Positions 57,467 through 64,000 of a DNA stretch of 64,000 nucleotides are shown in pieces. Under the pieces are notes generated by a model that was not told the DNA's origin, did not search any database, and worked only from the letters and a program-made list of their open reading frames with translations. Positions within the stretch are counted from its first letter, which is position 1, and the number at the start of each line of letters is the position of its first letter. Position numbers and translations under genes: made by a program. The DNA comes from Isoetes taiwanensis (lineage: Eukaryota; Streptophyta; Lycopodiopsida; Isoetales; Isoetaceae): assembly GCA_021234155.1 (NCBI GenBank), contig JAJEKV010000031.1, positions 7,764,748-7,828,747 of the forward strand, read 5' to 3'.

Positions 57467-59134
57467 TATTTCATGTTCTCCAGCATGAAATGATGCATTT
57501 TGGATTTTGGTAATCTTGGCATTCTGGTTGCATCTTGGGTTTGCAAACTTTAATCTTTGTTTTAGCTTTTTGTTGCTCGCTACTTGGACTTTTCGATTGT
57601 TTCTGTGGGAATTGGAATTTAGTTTGTGCACCTTTGGGCTATTATGCATCGTAGAGGATATCTTTGCTTCCGCTGGCTTATCTCAGTTCCGTGGTATTTC
57701 CTTTAGTTATTTTTTCCTACTATCTTGGCTCTTCTCTTTCTTAGTGTTCTATTATTGCATTTGCACCTCCAAGATCTTTAGTTCCAGTTGGCTCCTTTAG
57801 GTCTTTGCCACATTAGTCCTTTCCCTCTGTTCCTCTCTATCTTCTTGGTTTTTTGTACTTCATTCATTCCCTTCCTTCTATTATTGTTTTATTTTCATTG
57901 CTTCTTGTGGTCCATTTTATATTCTATTAGCCCTTCGCTTCCCACTGTTTCTTTCTACTAACATGTTTATTGCAGTTGCTCCTTCTATCTTGTTTATGAG
58001 ATATTCCATTTGCTTTATGGGCCATATTTGTCCTCAATTTTGTTCTTCTGGTTTGTTTATTTGCACCCTTGGCCTGTTTACGCCTAATTTGCTGGAGTCT
58101 TATCTTCTTTTTTTGCTTCATACGGCTCGCTTTTATTGTCTAGTAAAGGTTCGTCAGCATTTTAGCATCTAGCTATTTTTGTAAGTAGTTGTCTTGCTTT
58201 CTCCCATTTTTCTTCTGTTCCTACTCGCTCTAGTTACTTGGTTATTTCATGAATTTTTTCATATCTATCTAGGTTTTAGTTAGCTTTTTATTTCATGAGT
58301 TCCATCCCTTCTTGAGCTTTTCTTATCCAGGACTGTCTCATCCACGACTCTCCTTTTTTGGGCACCTTTTAGTCATGCTTAATATCCTTGAGAGGTTCTT
58401 TGTGATCAGCTTTTAAATTAATTCTTTGTTGGGGGGACGCATTGGTTGCTGTTGTACGCAGTTAGATGATTGTTTTTGTCTAGCGATACGATTGTCTTGC
58501 CTCTATTTTTGCTCGTCCTTCAGTTGTTTGGATGTGCTTTATATTCAGTTTGCTTCTGTTGGCCTTGATGCTCTCATTTAATATGCATTATTTGGCATTT
58601 TTTTTATAGCTATGATTCATCTAGCACATATTATTGTTGTCCTTACAAGTTAGATGTAGCTCTTTGTTCATGTGTGCTTGATTTTAGCTATAGTAGCAGT
58701 TGTTATTGTCATTTTTGGTGTTGCAGTCATTGGTTATCATTATTTTTTGCAGTTTATGGTTAATATTTTTGTCGGTTTTCTCTGTTATCGTCTCATCATC
58801 TCTTGCGACCTCATTTCTTACTGCATTATTTTTCACCTTATGGGTTCCTTTTGTTTCAGGTGTCCTATCGGTTGGCCATTTAGTTTCAATTGACCCATTT
58901 GCTCAATCTAACCTTTGCCTCGTTACTTTTTATGTTTTATTCTCCATCTCAATTCTCCCTGGAGCCCCATTGACTTCTATATTTTCATCCTCCATTCCAC
59001 TAATCCCTTTGGCTTCTATCCTTTATATTTTAGAGCCCCTCTTCATTGCATCCATTCTATCTTAGTGTTTACATCTTTCTTCTCCTTTCATTCTGTTATT
59101 CTTTGGTGCTCTTTGGTTTCATAGTTGATTATTA

Positions 59135-59860
59135 GTTATGCTTTGTTGCTTTGGTGGTCTTATCTCATGTAACTTGGCTCCGTCAAGTTTATACTCAGCT
59201 TGTTCTGTCATTATTCGTTTGCGAGGTTCTTCTCATTGTCTTGGTAACCCTTTAGCTTTCTTGCTCAGTTCATCCTGTTTGCCATGCTCCTTCCAAGTTC
59301 GTCCTGTCGGTTTTTGGTCCAAATTTGTCCCTTTAGCCTCCTATTTATTGCTTTAGCACTTTAGCTTGTTCTTTATCCCACTTAGTTTTGGTCATATCTT
59401 CAGTTTATCTCATTTGCCCTTTAGGCTGTGTCTTTTTTCTTCGCATCTTGTCCCCTGTTCTTCGTTTCCTTTTTCTTATTTGCTCCTTTAATCTATTCTC
59501 TGTTTTTCTCTATTACCCCCTTTTATTCTCTTCGTTTTGTCTTTTAGGACGACATCATAGTTGCATCGTTTTTTCTCCATTCATTCCTTTTATTCTTTGG
59601 CGCTCTTTCGTTTGTATGGTTGGTTGCCAGATATGCTTTGGGGTCTTATCTCATGTGAGTTGCTTTGTTAGGTTATTCAATCTACTTTGTCCTTATTTGT
59701 TTAGTTTGTCTGCGACGTTTTCATTGCCTCGGTAACCCGTTAGCTTTCTTACTCAGTTCAACTTGTTTGACATGTTTGATCCGAGTTTTTCTTGTCATTT
59801 TTTGTTTCAAATTTGTACCATCAACTCCCTTTTGCTTTAGCATTTCTTGTTGGTCTTAAT
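59135..59860. repeat. Diverged duplication within the T-rich block
   Basis: 59135-59370 and about 59632-59860 share TATGCTTTG, GGTCTTATCTCATGT, TTGGTAACCC/TCGGTAACCC and TTAGCTTTCTTGCTCAGTTC with many differences, showing that the block grew by repeated duplication. Confidence 0.65.
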
Positions 59861-60279
59861 CTTTCGTCCCACTTATTTTATGTTTCTACTTTGTGTATTT
59901 GGTTTGTTCAGTCGTGTTTTCTCCTTTTCTCTCCTATTATTTGTTCTTTTACTCTTCTCTAGGTTGTTCCGTTTTGTGTTCTCTTTTACTTGTTCACTCA
60001 GCCCTTTGTTTCATTTTAGTTCTTCCGTTTTTTGTCATTTCTCCCTAACCTTTTGTTTTGCCTGGGGTTTCCCTTGGCTCGAATTATCCCTGGTCACTCC
60101 ATCAGTCTTGCTTAGCCTTTTTGTTTGTCCCATTTTCTTGATCTATTGTAGCCATCCTATTCTGCCACTTTCTCTCTTCATTTTGTTTTCTCCTTGTTCC
60201 TCCCATCAGCGTAGTTTGCTCTTTTTAGGGATATTCCTCTTCTATCGGCCACTTGATATGCTATAGGACCCATCCTAGG

Positions 60280-60441
60280 AATGCCACGGTTCTATTGCGA
60301 TAGCAATAGAACCGACATTCCTTGGATGGGGACGTCTCTCCTCACATCGCCTATTTATTTCGACTTTTCTTTCATTTTCATTCATCGGCGTTCTCTTGAG
60401 CTAGTTTTTCTCCTCCTCCTTTATCCTACCAGTTTCCCTCA
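60280..60441 (+). repeat. Direct repeat flanking the T-rich block, right copy
   Basis: About 162 bp, hairpin at 60288-60313. Differs from the left copy by two inserted bases and a few substitutions. Confidence 0.85.
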
Positions 60442-60840
60442 TCCTCCCTCCCTTGATGAATCATCTGCAGTAGGTCATGTCGTTTTCTTGTGTTCTATTA
60501 GTCTGTTACATTGTTGGAATTGCTCGTTTCTAATTTGTCTGTCCTCCATTGTTTCTTTGCGATGTTCTTTGCAAATATATGTGTTCTTATTTTTCATTTT
60601 TTCTCGGCATGGCACCGTGGCCTCCGAGGTTATTGATGCGCTAATCCTGCATTTGGCCGTAGTCAATGATATGTTTGTCCAACAATAGTCGACGAAAAAG
60701 AGAAATCCAAATTTAGGAACCCACCAGTCACTTCAAGCATGTTGAATCAGAATAGCTTGTTTACTTTCCTTGCAAGCTCAGATAAGTCTCGCATGTTGTA
60801 TAGTGCTATGGGCAAAGGGGATACTGGGGCAATTACCACT
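60442..60840. other. Unassigned spacer
   Basis: T-rich for 200 bp, then ordinary sequence; nothing recognised. Confidence 0.4.
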
Positions 60841-63800
60841 TTCCACTATTGCAACAGAATTTCCTAGACTCCCCACCCAAACTCATATTTATTCCCCCGA
60901 TCAAGACTGCAATGCATGCCCTACGCAATTCAATCATTGTGGCTTGCAGAATATGCTCTTGCCTAGAGAACCATAACTCCAATTGCATTAGAGCTTTTCA
61001 ACAGGGTTGGACTGCATGTGCGACAGACACAACCTTGAATCATTCTCAACAAATCTGTCCCAAGATATCATAAGCTTGGAACAAATGCAATCTATCCTTC
61101 TTAGAGATCCATGACCTCTTATATAGCACACCCAAGCCCAAATGGACTGCCACTTAGCTAGTTGTCCTACAAGCACCTAACTACATGTGATTGCTAGTTA
61201 ACAACCACTTAACTTATTGTGTTAAGCACATGCATCGTACCCCATGGTATCATGCCAAGTGTATGCTTAATGGTTCTAAAGTGCATAACGCTATTCTACC
61301 CCTAGATTACTCCATGGTAGGTTTTATGACTCCTCGTCCATGGATGTCCCTTAGGTCTAGCATGTGTAAGTGGCATGCCCAACCTTTAATACTTGTAACA
61401 ATTTCCTCCCTTCTTATAGGACCTTGTCCTCAAGGTGTAGGGATACAACTTAAGAAATATGTTGTCTCTAATGGCCACTTGGAAAAATCAGTCTTCCCTA
61501 TAAGACCTTAATATTCTCTAAATGTCAAACAACATTCAAATGTATTTAAGTTCAGGCTACAGTGGAGTCTAGACGAACACATGGAACTAACCTCATTTTA
61601 TGTTTGAGTATGGTTCCATTCTTAGATACACTACAAGACAATGTACCTATCTAGATTACTAATGCCATGATGATAGACTATAATGATAATAAGGAGTTGG
61701 AACAATGTGTTACATACTTCAAAAGAGGTCAACCTTGACTACCATAAACCCACTGGGCTCTCCCTATTCCTAGACTCCCCATAAATTATATTGGTTCTCC
61801 AATCAAGATTGCAACCCTTAATTATGCGATAGAAGAACATTCCTCTTCTACTGTTGCGTAAGATGACTACTGCCATTGCACAAAACTCTACAATCAAAGT
61901 CACCTGAAAAAGTTGGGAAGATGGAAGACAGAAGTTGAAGAAAATATCTAAACTGTGTATTTTAGTCAATAAAATGAGCCTATAATAGATTATCATCATG
62001 ACTTTAATCCGACTATGAGACAAATACTGAGTTTTTCCCTCCACTTGCATATCGACAACCATTCTACACTGGTCGTAAAGGATTGATGTAGTGCTGAAGA
62101 TACGTTGGGGTACATTAGGTCTCAACAGGATTGAACTACATATGCAACCAACACAACCTTGAAACATTCTCGCATGATCTGTCCCAAGTTACTATAAGCT
62201 TGGAAGCCAAGGCGATCTATATGTCTTAGCGATTCATGATCTTTTTATGTAGCACATGCAAGCCCAATGGCACGGCCACTAGGCTAGTTATGAAGCACCT
62301 AACTATATGTTATTGCTAGTTAACATCCACTTAACTGGTTATGTTAAACGCACCCCATGGTTTCATTCCATTTTTAATGGTTCTCAATTGCAGAATGCCT
62401 ATTCTGCACCTAAATCACTGCATGGAAGGTGTTATGACTCCCATCCATGGACGTCCCTTAAGATCTAGCATGCAGATGTGACACGCCTAACCCCTAATAC
62501 TTGTATGAATGAGGCAAATTTTAAATGAGAAAAAAGGATATTTGGTTCATGGATAAACAATGCAACTTTTAAAGAAGCTCCCTTCTTCGATAAACTATGT
62601 ATGTATCTACCTGCTTAGATTATAAATACCAAGATGATAGACCATGATGATAATAAGGAGACCATGATGCTAATAAGGAGCTAGAACAAATGCGTTACAT
62701 GCTTCAAAAACCGTGTATTTTAGCCAATAAGATGAGCCTATAATAAATTATCATCATGACCTTCATCCATCAAAGGACAGCTGGAGATTTCTTAAGAGAC
62801 AAGTACTGAGTTTTTCCCTCCTTCAAAACGACAACCATTTTACACTGGTCGCGAAGGATTGATGCAGTGCTAAAGGTATGCTAAGTCACGAAATTACGTC
62901 CATTAGCACATAACATCATCATATATTGTGTGAGCAACGTGCACATAAATCCATTCAACCTCCTCCAAGGATAACAAATTATGATATACTATTTTCAAAA
63001 CTAGACATGAAACCAGCCTGTAGCAAAACCAGTTGAATGTTAGCACAGGGCATCCTACCCCATGGTTTCATGCCAAGTATATTCTTAATGGTTCTTAAGT
63101 GCAGAATGCCAATTTTGCACCTAGATTACTCCATGGTAAATTTTATGACTCCAATCAATGACATGCCAACCCCCATTACTTGTACAAATTATGCAATTTT
63201 AAACACTAAAAAGGATACTTGTTTCGTGGATAAACAATGCACCTTTTAAAAAAACATGTTTTTAGACACATCATCATGTTTTCATCCATCACGTTTTGAG
63301 ATAAATTATCATCACTCATCGACTCAGTACTTGTCTTTTAAGAAGTCTCTAGCTTGCAGAACGACAACCATTCTACACTGGTCGTGAAGGATTGATGCAG
63401 TGTTAAAGGTATGCTAGGTCACAAAATCACGTCTAGTAGCACATAACATGATGTATTGTGTGAGCAATGTACACATAAATCCATTCAACCTCTTCCAACG
63501 ACAATAAACTATGATACTATTTTCAAATCTAGACATGAAACTGACCTGTAGCAAAACCAGTTGAATGTTAGCACATGGCATCCTACCCCATGGTTGCATG
63601 CCAAGTATATTCTTGATCGTTTTTAAGTGCAGAATGCCAATTCTGCATCTAGACTATCCATGATAAATTTTATGACTCCAATCCATGACATGCCCAACCC
63701 GTAGTACTTTTACAAATTATGCAAATTTTAAACAATAGATCGAATACTTGTTTCATGGATAAACGATGTAACTTTTAAAGAAAACACGTTTTTAGATACA

Positions 63801-64000
63801 CTACTAAATACATCTACCTGCTTACATTATAAATACCAAGATGATAGACTACGATGATAATAAGAAGACCACGATGGTAATAAGGAGCTAGGACAAATGT
63901 GTTACGTGCTTCAAGAGACCAAGCTTGGCTACCACAAAACCCACTGGGTTCCCCCTACTCCTTTAATTCCCTAGACTCCCCACCCAAAACCATAGTGATC
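60841..64000. repeat. Degenerate tandem satellite with complex units
   Basis: A block with CCCCATGGTTTCATGCCAAG, TTCTTAATGGTTCT and TTTTATGACTCC recurs at about 61240, 62352, 63056 and 63586. A second block, ACAACCATTCTACACTGGTC, recurs at about 62050, 62830 and 63366. A third, CCTAGACTCCCCACCCAAA, recurs at about 60866 and 63970, with a truncated form near 61773. The 63056 and 63586 blocks are 530 bp apart and closest to each other. The array continues past the window. Short frames inside are not genes. Confidence 0.7.
63628..63647. other. Hairpin in the satellite unit
   Basis: TGCAGAAT-GCCA-ATTCTGCA, perfect in this copy and slightly broken in the copies near 62390 and 63100. Confidence 0.6.

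Larger units (their letters stand above)
54274..60279. other. Long T-rich block without coding
   Basis: Six kilobases with the plus strand full of T and TTC/TTG runs. The many short frames on both strands are of low complexity and resemble nothing. Internal duplications are present (listed separately). It may be the interior of a large non-coding retroelement derivative, the direct repeats being remnants of its ends, or a long intron. Confidence 0.45.

Noticed and set aside
54274-60279. Membrane-protein genes in the T-rich block
   Set aside because: The many hydrophobic frames are a consequence of T-rich codons (Phe, Leu, Ser, Cys), overlap in all frames and have no conserved motifs.

Overview
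The window is plant nuclear DNA, dominated by transposable elements. The evidence is Ty3/gypsy chromoviruses, a Ty1/copia element primed by initiator tRNA-Met, a CACTA transposon, Helitrons with CTAG ends, and a gene fragment resembling a plant receptor-like kinase. The low gene density, long decayed retroelements and EXT-type glycosyltransferase point to a land plant with a large genome, perhaps a fern, lycophyte or gymnosperm. The species cannot be told from the sequence. No rRNA, functional tRNA or CRISPR was found.

Layout, left to right. 1-718 is the 3' part of a Helitron. 879-964 is a receptor-kinase exon fragment cut by Ty3/gypsy element 1 (965 to at least 5640, frameshifted throughout). 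6655-7207 is a head-to-head pair of tRNA-derived SINE-like copies. 7847-8863 holds two adjacent MITE-like elements. 9124-10017 is a LINE fragment on the minus strand. 10145-11481 holds tandem repeats and a long inverted repeat. 12502-13902 is the one convincing intact host gene, a membrane-anchored EXT-type GT47 glycosyltransferase. 14318-14983 is a foldback element.

15290 to about 45700 is a four-level nest. The outermost layer is a minus-strand Helitron whose 3' end is at 15290. Its rep-helicase gene is split by a CACTA element (23240-44436, TSD TTG). That element is split by a copia element (28314-44141, TSD ACTAT). The copia element is split by a second gypsy element (29678-39870, TSD GGAGA). 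Each inner junction carries the right termini and duplication, so the order of insertion is certain: Helitron, CACTA, copia, gypsy. Between its helicase and its 3' end the Helitron holds gene scraps, including a likely LYR-motif gene, that look captured.

46843-47391 encodes an unrecognised cysteine-rich protein. About 48390-53698 is an almost complete LINE with 5' tandem monomers, an L1-like coiled-coil ORF1, an endonuclease/RT ORF2 with several stops, and a (TATC)n tail. 54113-60441 is a T-rich block bracketed by 160-bp direct repeats, each with a perfect hairpin. From about 60840 to the end is a degenerate tandem satellite. Apart from the GT47 gene and possibly the cysteine-rich gene, nothing here looks like working host coding sequence.
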